DNA of 64,000 nt. Origin: Bacteroidota bacterium (lineage in GTDB: Bacteria > Bacteroidota > Bacteroidia > Sphingobacteriales > Sphingobacteriaceae). This document shows positions 17,980 to 26,309 of the stretch, piece by piece (positions within the stretch are counted from its first letter, which is position 1; the number at the start of each line of letters is the position of its first letter). The stretch covers positions 124,001 through 188,000 of the forward strand of contig JAEXHI010000031.1 of NCBI GenBank assembly GCA_023450085.1. The letters run 5' to 3'. The position numbers and the translations under genes are program-made. The notes below the pieces were generated by a model, which was not told where the DNA came from, ran no database searches, and saw nothing but the letters and a program-made list of their open reading frames with translations.

Positions 17980-18216
17980 TTAACCCACCATATAATTTAC
18001 CTCAAAACCGCGATAGCTTAACATTTCAGCAGTGTGCGAAACCACCAGTTTCAATTGAAAACGCTCTATTAATGCTTTGGCCTCCTGCATGCCCCTATGC
18101 AAATCAATAATCCCCCTAATTTCTACCCCGTTTTTGATGATTTTAAATTTCCCTGGATCAAATTTGTCAATAAACTTCTGTAAATCTGTGTTTGGATTAA
18201 GCACGGTCATTTCCAT
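17980..18216 (-). CDS. Small protein of unknown function
   Basis: 78 residues, convergent with the XRE-cupin gene (6 bp between stops). No signal peptide or membrane segment; mixed alpha/beta composition (DLQKFIDKFDPGKFKIIKNG, then EAKALIERFQLKLVVSHTAEML). I do not recognise the family. Normal codon use, a well-placed ATG and close packing against its neighbours support a real gene, but length alone does not prove it. Confidence 0.55.
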   Translation of the reverse strand: MEMTVLNPNTDLQKFIDKFDPGKFKIIKNGVEIRGIIDLHRGMQEAKALIERFQLKLVVSHTAEMLSYRGFEVNYMVG

Positions 18217-18406
18217 ATTTATTTTTCGTTTTTTTATGGCTACAAAACAAGTAGCTCTGGATTAAAGCAATGTTCACTTATTGTTATCATTAGCCCATTT
18301 CAACCATCTACGGGCTATTTTACACCATGAACAGACAAACTTTGGTTTTGTTTGGAGGATATTTTAAACATCACCTTTTGGTAACACTCACTTTATTTAG
18401 CTCCCT

Positions 18407-18414
18407 TACTTTTG
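18407..18414 (+). promoter_or_regulatory. Candidate -7 element for the STN-domain gene
   Basis: TACTTTTG matches TAnnTTTG and lies 40 bp before the ATG of the STN-domain gene. A TTTG at 18377-18380 is present but 26 bp away rather than the ideal ~19, so the -33 box is unclear. Confidence 0.5.
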
Positions 18415-18454
18415 CGCATCGCTCCCCAAACATTTAAGTTTAACATTTCCAGCC

Positions 18455-18793
18455 ATGTACAAATTATCGTTATTAGCCGCTATTACAATTTTGCAACTCC
18501 AAACTCAGGAGCCCAACCCTAAACACGAATTACTTCAGCGCAAAACATACATGGCTGTTCACCGAGCAGAAACTTTGGAAAGTGTGATTTTACGCATTTA
18601 CCTAGAAACCCGTACCAATATTGAATTTAGCAGTGCCTTGTTATCGCCCTATCGTGCAAAAGCAGCCGACTATAAAGGAGCTAGCTTAGGAATGATCTTG
18701 AAAGAGCAGTTGAAAGATACGCCCATTAAGTACCGTATTAAAGGCAGTACTTTAACGTTATACGCTGAAAACAGTCCTCTACAAAACGATTAG
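18455..18793 (+). CDS. Stand-alone STN (secretin/TonB short N-terminal) domain protein
   Basis: 112 residues. A weak hydrophobic N-terminus (MYKLSLLAAITILQLQTQ) precedes an STN-like beta-alpha-beta unit: ESVILRIYLETRTNIEFSSA, then the diagnostic second half 'DYKGASLGMILKEQLKDTP' followed by IKYRIKGSTLTLY. In TonB receptors and secretins this domain makes protein contacts in the periplasm, for example with FecR-type anti-sigma factors. Here no receptor, sigma factor or FecR gene is adjacent, so the partner is unknown. It ends 12 bp from the convergent DinB-like gene. Domain call is by eye but the pattern is quite characteristic. Confidence 0.7.
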   Translation: MYKLSLLAAITILQLQTQEPNPKHELLQRKTYMAVHRAETLESVILRIYLETRTNIEFSSALLSPYRAKAADYKGASLGMILKEQLKDTPIKYRIKGSTLTLYAENSPLQND

Positions 18794-18805
18794 AAAAATA
18801 CAGGA

Positions 18806-19312
18806 TTAGCCTTGTGAAGCCTTCAGATCTTCATAAGTGGGGCCATACAAGCCAGGAGGCTTATTACCCGTAGCACGCAGGTAAACCACCATTTCGCCTC
18901 GGTGATGATAGATATGGCTAAACAAAAAGCCACGTGCAACGACAGCCCTTGGCATGGGGCCTAATATAGTACGCTCACCCATTTTCATGGTCCATGGCTG
19001 TTGCAAACCTTCGTCTGTTGCCGATTTCATGGCTGCTCTAGCTTTTTCCACATTTCGCTCAAAAAGCGCCAACGTTGCCTCGATATCGCTGGGTTCTCCT
19101 CGCTCCAAATGATCAGTAGCCATGTCGTACACTTCTTTTTCAAAAACACCTACATACCAATAATAAATGGTCGCAATGTGCTGGGCCAGTTCGCCCATGG
19201 TCCACGAAATTGGAGAAGGTTGATAAGCAATATCTTTTGAGGGAATAGCTTGTAACAGTTTTCGGGTACCTGTTACCTCTTGTTCAAATTCGGCTATGAG
19301 TGATTGCAACAT
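18806..19312 (-). CDS. DinB-family four-helix-bundle protein
   Basis: 168 residues of DinB/YfiT fold. The family's metal-binding histidines are visible: H45 (GELAQHIATIYYW) and H133/H137 (FSHIYHHRGEM), the last being the typical 'HxxHHRGQ' signature. Proteins of this fold include thiol transferases (mycothiol or bacillithiol dependent) and many of unknown role; nothing here narrows the reaction. No signal peptide, so cytoplasmic. Monocistronic by layout, convergent with the STN gene. Confidence 0.88.
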   Translation of the reverse strand: MLQSLIAEFEQEVTGTRKLLQAIPSKDIAYQPSPISWTMGELAQHIATIYYWYVGVFEKEVYDMATDHLERGEPSDIEATLALFERNVEKARAAMKSATDEGLQQPWTMKMGERTILGPMPRAVVARGFLFSHIYHHRGEMVVYLRATGNKPPGLYGPTYEDLKASQG

Positions 19313-19366
19313 CGTTATTAAATTTAATTCTTAGGATCACCAATATAGCTTCAAATTGCAGAGACG

Positions 19367-19456
19367 CTAATGGCCCATACAATAAAAAAGCGTAATGATA
19401 ACGAGCAGTACAAATAAAACTTTCGAGAGGTCTCCTTGGCATTCCCTGATATTCAT
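19367..19456 (-). CDS. Candidate 29-residue single-pass membrane peptide
   Basis: A short reading frame, MNIRECQGDLSKV then LFVLLVIITLFYC and MGH, with one hydrophobic helix after a polar head. It lies 88 bp from the convergent/divergent neighbours in otherwise empty DNA and is preceded by A-rich sequence. Its composition is what a small membrane peptide would have, but a frame this short can occur by chance; treat as a hypothesis. Confidence 0.25.
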   Translation of the reverse strand: MNIRECQGDLSKVLFVLLVIITLFYCMGH

Positions 19457-19577
19457 ACAGTTAGTTTTTAGAGATAAACAAAACCGGCTATCATTTTGTT
19501 TTTCAAGCCATAAGGTTTAATTATAAAACCGAAAAATCAGAAAAATAGTATTCGAAACAATCTTATATTTCACAAAG

Positions 19578-20706
19578 GATGTTTGGCGAGGACGCCAAAC
19601 ATCGGCCGTTACGCCGAAAGACCGCGTCCCCGCCGTCAACATACCTGCTCTGAATGAAATTTAAACAGCCTTTAAGAAAAGACATAGCCAGCTTCCTCAA
19701 CGCTTTACGCCAAACATCCATATTGATGTTGAAGGAAGGTTGTTTGGCGTCCCCGCCAAACATCAGCCATTACGCCGAAAGACCGAGTCCTCTCCGTCAA
19801 CCTACCTGCTCTGAATGAAATTTAAACAGCCTTTAAGAAAAGACATAGCCAGCTTACCCAATGCTTTACGCCAAACATCCATATTGATGCTGAAGGAAGG
19901 TTGTTTGGCGTCCCCGCCAAACATCAGCCATTACGCCGAAAGACCGAGTCCTCTCCGTCAACCTACTTGTCCTGAATGAAATTAAACAGCTCTTAAGAAA
20001 AGACATGACCGGTTTCCCCAACGCTTTACGCCAAACATCAGCAATTACGCCGAAAGACCGCGTCCTATCCGTCAACAGACCTGCTCTGAATGAAATTTAA
20101 ACAGCCCTTAAGAAAAGACATAGCCAGCTTCCCCAACGTTTTACGCCAAAATCGATATTGATGTTGAAGGAAGGTTGTTTGGCGGGGACGCCAAACATCG
20201 GCCATTACGCCGAAAGACCGCGTCCTCGCCGTCAACATACCTGCTCTGAATGAAATTTAAACAGCCTTTAAGAAAAGATATAGCCCGCGTCCCCAATGCT
20301 TTACGCCAAAATCAATATTGATGTTGAAGGGAGGTTGTTTGGCGGGGACGCCAAACATCAGCCATTACGCAGAAAGACCACGTCCTCTCCGTCAACATAC
20401 CTGCTCTGAATGAAATTTAAACAGCCTTTAAGAAAAGATATAGCCCGCTTCCTCAATGCTTTACGCCAAAATCAACATTGATGCTGAAGGAAGGTTGTTA
20501 GGCGGGGACGCCAAACATCAGCCATTACGCAGAAAGACCGCGTCCTCGCCGTCAACCTATTTGTACTGAATGAAATTTAAACAGCCCTTAAGAAAAGACA
20601 TGACCAGTTTCCCCAACGTTTTACGCCAAACATCGATATTGATGCTGAAGGCGGCGTCCCCGCCGTCAACCTACTTGTCCTGAATGAAGTTTAAACAGCC
20701 TTTAAA
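19578..20706. repeat. Tandem array of eight ~160-bp units with hairpins
   Basis: The anchor CTGAATGAAATTTAAACAGC recurs near 19648, 19809, 19970, 20084, 20244, 20404, 20564 and 20680; steps are 160-161 bp, except two of about 115 bp that lack ~45 bp. Each full unit carries a hairpin GTTTGGCG...CGCCAAAC and a second GCGTAA/TTACGCC part. The hairpin loop appears in both orientations: TTTGGCGTCCCCGCCAAAC in some units and its exact reverse complement TTTGGCGGGGACGCCAAAC in others. No conserved frame runs through the units and no spacers are seen, so it is neither a gene nor a CRISPR array. Confidence 0.9.
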
Positions 20707-20749
20707 AATACCAACTCAACGATCTTTTTTCAACACCTTTAAGGCTACA

Positions 20750-21556
20750 CTAATTTTTCAAATTGGCCTTAATGAAAAGCAGCTGGTACTTGATGGCATC
20801 AGACCAGTATTGCCAGTTATGTGCCCCTGGATTGGTCATAAAGGTATGCGGAATGTTCTGGTAAGCCAGTTTTTCATGCAACTGAACGTTTACCTTATAG
20901 AAAAAATCTTCTGTTCCGCACTGAATAAATAAAGCCAAGGAATTAGGCGTAAGCAAATGGGTTAGGTTAATAACTGATTTGCTTTCCCATTGTTCAGGCT
21001 TGGCAGCATAGGTCCCAATACGTTTGGCAATATCCCAATTGTTAGGAAATGGGCGCAAATCAACTCCACCACTCATACTTCCAGCCACGCTAAACACATC
21101 TTGATGTTTAAAAGCCAAATAAAGTGCGCCATGACCGCCCATACTTAAGCCAGTGATGGCACGTGCTTTTTTGTCGGCAATGGTTTTATATTTTCCATCT
21201 ATCCATTTCACCAGCTCTGTAGCTACATAGGTTTCGTATTTGTTTTCAGGTTGCTCAGGACTATCAAAATACCAACTGCTAAAATTTCCATCAGGACACA
21301 CAATGATCAATTGATGCTGATCGGCCAGGTCTTTAATGGCAGGCACTTTTTTGATCCAGTCGGCATAATTACCCGAGTAACCGTGCAACAGATAAACTAC
21401 GGGAAAACGATCTCCATTATTATAGCTAGCGGGAGTAACTACCACCGCTTTGATTTCCTTTTTCATAGAAGCACTATAAGTTTTAACCGTATCCACATCG
21501 GCAGCGAAAGTGCTCAGCGCCGATAGCAATAGCAACATGCTCAATAATTTTTTCAT
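20750..21556 (-). CDS. Secreted esterase (alpha/beta hydrolase, esterase-D/feruloyl-esterase-like)
   Basis: 268 residues with a signal peptide (MKKLLSMLLLLSALSTFAA). Belongs to the putative-esterase family (PF00756): YLLHGYSGNYADWIKK oxyanion region, nucleophile elbow GLSMGGHGA with S138, an acidic residue in IQCGTEDFFY, and the catalytic histidine in NPGAHNWQYW. Family members hydrolyse acyl esters, including those on plant polysaccharides, or trehalose mycolates; the substrate here is not determined by sequence. It lies right after the tandem array and has no same-strand partner nearby. Confidence 0.88.
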   Translation of the reverse strand: MKKLLSMLLLLSALSTFAADVDTVKTYSASMKKEIKAVVVTPASYNNGDRFPVVYLLHGYSGNYADWIKKVPAIKDLADQHQLIIVCPDGNFSSWYFDSPEQPENKYETYVATELVKWIDGKYKTIADKKARAITGLSMGGHGALYLAFKHQDVFSVAGSMSGGVDLRPFPNNWDIAKRIGTYAAKPEQWESKSVINLTHLLTPNSLALFIQCGTEDFFYKVNVQLHEKLAYQNIPHTFMTNPGAHNWQYWSDAIKYQLLFIKANLKN

Positions 21557-21689
21557 CTGATCTTCTAGTCTGTTATGAGATAATCCTTTGCGTTTAAATC
21601 GCTTTTGAAGATAGATATTTACGAGGAATTATCGAAAATTTAGACCAACAAACAACATTAAGCAATTATAAAAGCCCAAGCACGCTCTG

Positions 21690-21952
21690 CCGCAAGCGTC
21701 CGCTTGTACCTAAAGCAATATCATTTCGGCAACATCTAAAGTCCTAGCAACACCTCTCCGTTCCCTAAAATCGGCCTTGGCTGATGCGGATAGCAGCAAT
21801 TTGCCTTTCTACTGGCTTTAGAAGCATCAGGCACAGCCGACGACTTTTCCTCTATTTTGGTCGCTCAAAATGGAGTGCCAATGCCCGGCATGAGGGCAGG
21901 CTAGACTGTGTGAGGGATTTAACGCAAGCAACGCTACGCTAATGCTTGCGCT
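21690..21952. repeat. Dispersed ~260-bp repeat, copy A
   Basis: Shares with four copies at 46.1-47.6 kb a core running from 'ATCGGCCTTGGCTGATGC' (21770) through 'GAAGCATCAGGCACAGCCGA' to 'GGAGTGCCAATGCCCGGCA' (21890). Internal inverted repeats: CTGATGC/GCATCAG and a hairpin TATTTTG-GTCGCT-CAAAATG. It ends in a REP-like hairpin CGCAAGCA...TGCTTGCG (21923-21950). The whole 21557-21965 stretch has no convincing gene. Confidence 0.85.
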
Positions 21953-21965
21953 AGAAAGAAGAAAC

Positions 21966-22160
21966 TTACTTCTTTTCCTTCATAACATTAACTTCCTCCA
22001 CTTCCTCATCCTCTTCCATTAACTCAACTTGTACAACAATCTCCTCTCGTCTTTTTGAAACAGGAACGGCGATGCCCCCCGAAAGTCCCACACCGAAACT
22101 GGCGAGCACGATCATCACAGCAAGGCCCATAAAGCGCATTGCTTTTTTTATTTTTTTCAT
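21966..22160 (-). CDS. Small membrane-anchored acidic protein (unknown)
   Basis: 64 residues: a basic start (MKKIKKAMR), one hydrophobic helix (FMGLAVMIVLASFGVGLSGG) and a strongly charged, Glu-rich tail (VQVELMEEDEEVEEVNVMKEKK). The tail would face the periplasm if the helix stays as an anchor. I do not recognise the family. It is followed on the same strand, 65 bp upstream, by another small hydrophobic protein gene, and the pair may be co-expressed. Confidence 0.5.
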   Translation of the reverse strand: MKKIKKAMRFMGLAVMIVLASFGVGLSGGIAVPVSKRREEIVVQVELMEEDEEVEEVNVMKEKK

Positions 22161-22225
22161 TAAAATTTTTCATTAGTCTAACAAAAACCTGCCTCATAGC
22201 AGGATTAATTTCCTAGCGGAATAAA

Positions 22226-22591
22226 CTAATGAGTTGGCTGAACAGCCGAAGGAATACAGATGCGAAAAGGAAGCATCTGTATTAAAAACAAGGATTTATA
22301 TTGCACAAAACACCAATAAAGTTGCTTCATACGATTAGTCAACAATAACGATAGACAAAGCGAACATAGCGCAATACAGCTCCAGCCTTTAAACTGCTTT
22401 TTGGAAATTAAAGAAAATGACTGTTGATCTTGAGCAACTGCCTCAATGCGCCATTCGGTATGCGCTTTTTGCAACAGCACATTTGATCGTGCAGGAATTA
22501 CAGGTGCAAAAAGCAAAGAAAGCACGACCAAGAGCGTCGTTAGCCCCCGCATTAAATTGGTGTGCCTTAATGGTGTATGTTGCTTTTTCAC
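22226..22591 (-). CDS. Small hydrophobic protein of unknown function
   Basis: 121 residues with two hydrophobic stretches (LTTLLVVLSLLFAPVIPA near 18-35, and CIALCSLCLSLLLT near 72-85), the first looking like a signal or anchor helix. The C-terminus (FRICIPSAVQPTH) is reminiscent of small Bacteroidota proteins but I cannot name a family. Located 65 bp before the 64-residue acidic gene on the same strand. Could be a genuine small membrane protein; supporting evidence is limited to composition and layout. Confidence 0.45.
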   Translation of the reverse strand: MKKQHTPLRHTNLMRGLTTLLVVLSLLFAPVIPARSNVLLQKAHTEWRIEAVAQDQQSFSLISKKQFKGWSCIALCSLCLSLLLTNRMKQLYWCFVQYKSLFLIQMLPFRICIPSAVQPTH

Positions 22592-22611
22592 GAAGTTAAA
22601 GATAGGAGATT

Positions 22612-22740
22612 ATGAAGAAAGACTTAAAACAAAAAACTTCGGGTGCAAACGTCTCGCTTGTCCCTATGCCTACAGACAACCTCAAGCAATCGTTAAAACT
22701 AAAGAGATATAATAACCGTAAGCAAAAAAGCCCGCAGTAA
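22612..22740 (+). CDS. Candidate 42-residue basic peptide
   Basis: Frame starting MKKDLKQKTSGANVS and ending in a lysine-rich tail, preceded at good distance by AGGAG, a Shine-Dalgarno match stronger than most in this genome. It runs into the terminator hairpin that serves the opposite-strand gene, which argues against it. Listed as a hypothesis only. Confidence 0.25.
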   Translation: MKKDLKQKTSGANVSLVPMPTDNLKQSLKLKRYNNRKQKSPQ

Positions 22741-22752
22741 ATCTGCGGGCTT
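22724..22752 (-). terminator. Intrinsic terminator of the discoidin/T9SS gene
   Basis: On the minus strand AAGCCCGCAG-ATTTA-CTGCGGGCTTTTTT: a perfect 10-bp stem followed by a T-run, 48 bp past the stop of the gene ending at 22801. Confidence 0.9.
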
Positions 22753-22800
22753 CCAATTGTGAAAATATGTATTACGATTAGATTTGGTATATCAAAACCA

Positions 22801-24831
22801 TTATTTAATGATCAACTTTTGTGTGGCCAAATCTGCTACTTTCACTAAATATAATCCAGCTGCAGGTTTGCTACTCAACGTTATTTTTGCAACACCTTCA
22901 ATTATTTGAACATTCTGATTAAAGATCACGCTACCTTGAATATTACTGATGCTGACTTGAGCATTTTTAATCTGGCTATTTCCAATAACTATGTTAAGCT
23001 CCGCAGTGGTAAGTGGATTTGGCGACAACTCAAGCGACTGCGAACCCAAACCTACATTTTGAGTGGTATGACCTACAATTTTCATATCTCCATTAAGATC
23101 AACTTGAGACAAACGATAATAGTTAAGGCCATGGAGTGGGTTTCGGTCTAAATATTGATAATCTAATCTGGTTGAGCTATTGCTCCCTTTAGAGCTTACC
23201 TTTTGGAGTGGCGCAAAGCTTACCCCGTTGCTACTTCTTTCCAATAAGAAATGGCTATTGTTTTGTTCAGAGGCTGTTGCCCAGTTTAAGTTTACCCCTC
23301 CTGAAGTTAATAATTTGCTATTAAAGTTGATCAAACTCACTGGTAAAGTAGAGTCATTTGGCGTACCAAAAGCTTGAAGTTCAAAAATAGAATAGCCATA
23401 AGGAGCAAAGGCCGCAGTTTTCTTTGTGCAATAGATTCTCAAATAGCGACCTGTACCAGTTAGCGCATGATTGCGCTGATTATTTTCAGCGGTATTTGTC
23501 GTCACTACCAAAACATCTTGATAATTTACTTGGTTGGAGGAAAGCTGTATCGTGTATTCATCTGCTTTTGCTCCTTCCCATAAAATATTTACTCCTGTTA
23601 GGTCATAAACTGCGCCCAAATCAACCTCAATCCACTGTACATTGGTTTGGCTGGCATCGTGTCCGCTCTCCCATCTCGTACCCGCAGCACCGTCATTCAC
23701 ATTTTTTGCTTGGCCAGCTATATTCTGTATAGAGGACGCGGTTACCGGTTGGTTTAATGCCAAGTTAATGGTAGCATTACAACTACCTACCACAAATTGA
23801 TGTCTTGCGGCTGCATTATTCTTTTCGGCACCTGTAGGACCACTATAAGTAAAATAGAAATAAATAGTTTGCCCATTGGTAGCGTTAAGCGTAAACGGCA
23901 CATTAGGCTGAATGGTGTAACCAGGAAGCGGATCAGTACCTGTGGTATTATAATATAAAATTAGTGTGGTATTGCCAACTGATGGACGATTAGGATTAGG
24001 TACAAAAGTAATGGTGGGATTGGTGGTGCCCCAAGAAAACTTGTAAGTATAGTCGCTATCCATACCCAGCCCACCACATTGTGGTACTACCACTGGCAGT
24101 TCTACGCTTACGGTTACTGTTCCTGATATACTGGTATTTCCGGAATCATCTGTAGCTACTGCCGTAATTGCGTAACTACCTGTTCCTACACCTGACCAAG
24201 TGTAGGTATAAGGCGCAGTACTGTCTTCACCTATTTTGGTGGCACCATTAAAAAATTCTACCTTGGTTACTGTACCGTCTACATCACTAGCTGTGGCCTC
24301 TAAGCCAATATTGGCTGGGGTAGCATAACTAGCATTATTGGCCGGGGCTACCATGCTTACCTTAGGAGCTAAATTTGCTGGAACGGTAGCACTATAAACT
24401 TCTAGCTCATAAATAGAATAACCATAAGGGAGCATTCGCTCTGTACAATACACCCTCACGTATCTTCCTGAAACAGACAAGCCAGTATAATCATTCTCTA
24501 GTGCCGCATTATTTGTAATATCTCTTACTGGAGTGCCCCAATTGTTGATATCGTTAGCCACTTCTATACGATAATTTTTACCACCAGCTGCTTCCCAGGT
24601 AATTTTAATCTGACTGATGTTATAAACAGCGCCCAGATCTATGTACGCCCACTGAGGAGCTGTACCATGTACGCTCTCCCAACGGCCACCTGTAGCACTA
24701 CCATCTACAATGGCATTTCCGCCTCCGCCAGAAGAAACCACTACTTGCTTGTTTAAAGCAACGTTTGTTTGTGCGTAGGCAAAAAATGCAAAGCACAGCA
24801 AGCTCATTAAAAAAGTAAATTTTAATCTCAT
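22801..24831 (-). CDS. Secreted protein with two discoidin (F5/8C) domains, an Ig-like domain and a T9SS sorting domain
   Basis: 676 residues. Signal peptide (about 1-21); F5/8C domain near 22-150 (NVALNKQVVVSSGGGGNAIV, then GRWESVHG and IYELEVYS); Ig-like module near 155-245 (APANNASYATPANIGLEATA, GSYAITAVATDDSGN); a beta region near 250-350; second F5/8C near 355-490 (NLALNQPVTASS); linker; C-terminal T9SS type A domain near 600-676 (LELSPNPL, GLYLVKVADLATQKLIIK). No catalytic domain is recognisable, so it is probably a cell-surface carbohydrate-binding protein. It follows the beta-1,3-glucan cluster but is cut off from it by a terminator at 24.95 kb. Repeat-type domains match those in the GH81 protein. 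Confidence 0.85.
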   Translation of the reverse strand: MRLKFTFLMSLLCFAFFAYAQTNVALNKQVVVSSGGGGNAIVDGSATGGRWESVHGTAPQWAYIDLGAVYNISQIKITWEAAGGKNYRIEVANDINNWGTPVRDITNNAALENDYTGLSVSGRYVRVYCTERMLPYGYSIYELEVYSATVPANLAPKVSMVAPANNASYATPANIGLEATASDVDGTVTKVEFFNGATKIGEDSTAPYTYTWSGVGTGSYAITAVATDDSGNTSISGTVTVSVELPVVVPQCGGLGMDSDYTYKFSWGTTNPTITFVPNPNRPSVGNTTLILYYNTTGTDPLPGYTIQPNVPFTLNATNGQTIYFYFTYSGPTGAEKNNAAARHQFVVGSCNATINLALNQPVTASSIQNIAGQAKNVNDGAAGTRWESGHDASQTNVQWIEVDLGAVYDLTGVNILWEGAKADEYTIQLSSNQVNYQDVLVVTTNTAENNQRNHALTGTGRYLRIYCTKKTAAFAPYGYSIFELQAFGTPNDSTLPVSLINFNSKLLTSGGVNLNWATASEQNNSHFLLERSSNGVSFAPLQKVSSKGSNSSTRLDYQYLDRNPLHGLNYYRLSQVDLNGDMKIVGHTTQNVGLGSQSLELSPNPLTTAELNIVIGNSQIKNAQVSISNIQGSVIFNQNVQIIEGVAKITLSSKPAAGLYLVKVADLATQKLIIK

Positions 24832-24925
24832 TTTTTTGGTTTAATAGGTTAACAAATAGTTGATCAGCGAGAGAGAACGAGCTATATTTAAAAGAGGCGA
24901 CTTGCGTCCTGCTGAAAAGACGAGA

Positions 24926-24964
24926 AAAAACCAATGCATTTAACGGTATGAAAAAATGCATTGG
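24926..24964 (-). terminator. Intrinsic terminator ending the glucan-utilisation transcript
   Basis: CCAATGCATTT and AAATGCATTGG form a perfect 11-bp stem; read on the minus strand the stem is followed by GGTTTTTTC. It begins 30 bp past the GH128 stop and separates that operon from the discoidin gene. Confidence 0.85.
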
Positions 24965-24993
24965 TAAATTTTAGATCAATACCAGCACTAAGG

Positions 24994-26307
24994 CTAGTTA
25001 AAGGACAGCCAGTTTAAACAGCTTGTCCCGTTTTGAGAGGTTAATCTTAGCGTGTGTTTTCCTTTTGTTAATGTGATATCGGTTTCAGAGGTTTTCCAGA
25101 TGTTGTCCTCTCCTGTTTTTGCCAATGTCCAAGTTTTGTTTTGCTGTCCGTCAATACCAATAGAAATGGATACATCACTATAGGAAGCATGACGTAGCTT
25201 TAACTTGTAACTGCCATCAGCAGGTACATCAATCTGGTACTCCACCCACCTATCCTTAAGAAAATCATAAACTTCAATGGCACCAGATTTATCCGTAGTT
25301 GGACGCAAATAAATACTTTGTGCCCATTGGCCGTCTTGTGTGGCTGAAGCTGTAGAATTAAGGGCAGTGTAATGTGCTGCAGGTATTACTACGCCTTTAC
25401 CATAATACAAGGTCTTGTCAAACGACGACATGTTGATAAAAACCTTGCCGGCACTGGTAAGTGTATAAGGTTGGGTTTTGGTAAGCAATTGCATAAATGG
25501 ATAGGTATCCACACTACCTGCATTACGAGGAATAAACCAAGCATACTTTACCACTTGCGGATTTGCCTCCATATAGTTTACCACATCGCACATGTACCTT
25601 ATTTGTTGGTTCACATTTCCTATACTGGGTTCCCAAGCACAAAACTCCGTCATCCAAATAGGCTTGCCATATTTTTTGAACCTTTCTACGTAGCTCTTAA
25701 AGGCCGAGGGTACGGCCATGTAACAGTGTAGGGCAATGGCATCAAAATTAGAAACTGGCACCAAGGCAAAAAACTCATCCAACCATTTTACTGGATCACT
25801 GTAACCTGCTAAGGTACCATAGTTCATTGCAGGAGAAACGATTTTCATTTTCAGCTCATCGGCCAAGCTTTTTACCTCATGAAAAATTGCCGCCGCTTGT
25901 TGCGGTGTCATATTCGCTTGATCGGTAAGGTTTGGCTCGTTATAAGCTAAAATATACTCGCATTCTGGATGCTTTGCTTTATAGGCCCTGATTCGATCTT
26001 TGTTAAAATTGCCATTCCAGGTCATTGGATAAAAAGCGATATTCTTTGCTGATGTTTTCTGATCCAGATCACTAGAAATATCATTTGCCCAATTGTAGAA
26101 CCAGGAAACACCCTCTCCTAAAAGATTCACGTCATCCATGATTTGGAAATTATAGGAAACTCCTCTTTTTACGCTACGTTGTTGCAATGACTTTACTTCA
26201 ACGATTGCTTCTTCTTCTTCCTTATTAGTACCACTATTGCTTTTCTTGCAAGAGTAAGTACCAACGCAAAGTAGGAGTGCCGCTAAGAAATATATCTCTT
26301 TTTTCAT
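24994..26307 (-). CDS. GH128-type beta-1,3-glucanase lipoprotein with C-terminal CBM6
   Basis: 437 residues. Lipoprotein signal with Cys20 (LLLCVGTYSCKKS), so anchored to the outer membrane. Residues about 48-290 are a glycosyl-hydrolase catalytic-core barrel (Glyco_hydro_cc / GH128): RGVSYNF, the acid/base E124 in LAYNEPN and the nucleophile E221 in IWMTEFCAWEP. Residues about 300-437 look like a CBM6 (VEYQIDVPADGSYKLKLRHA, ending CLNWLSF). GH128 enzymes cut beta-1,3-glucan. Two bases separate it from the GH16 gene upstream; last gene of the SusCD operon. Family call is from motifs, fairly sure. Confidence 0.88.
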   Translation of the reverse strand: MKKEIYFLAALLLCVGTYSCKKSNSGTNKEEEEAIVEVKSLQQRSVKRGVSYNFQIMDDVNLLGEGVSWFYNWANDISSDLDQKTSAKNIAFYPMTWNGNFNKDRIRAYKAKHPECEYILAYNEPNLTDQANMTPQQAAAIFHEVKSLADELKMKIVSPAMNYGTLAGYSDPVKWLDEFFALVPVSNFDAIALHCYMAVPSAFKSYVERFKKYGKPIWMTEFCAWEPSIGNVNQQIRYMCDVVNYMEANPQVVKYAWFIPRNAGSVDTYPFMQLLTKTQPYTLTSAGKVFINMSSFDKTLYYGKGVVIPAAHYTALNSTASATQDGQWAQSIYLRPTTDKSGAIEVYDFLKDRWVEYQIDVPADGSYKLKLRHASYSDVSISIGIDGQQNKTWTLAKTGEDNIWKTSETDITLTKGKHTLRLTSQNGTSCLNWLSFN

Positions 26308-26309
26308 GG

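Noticed and set aside
19578..20706. Possible CRISPR array
   Set aside because: Units are ~160 bp with no alternation of short repeat and unique spacer, and no cas genes are present.
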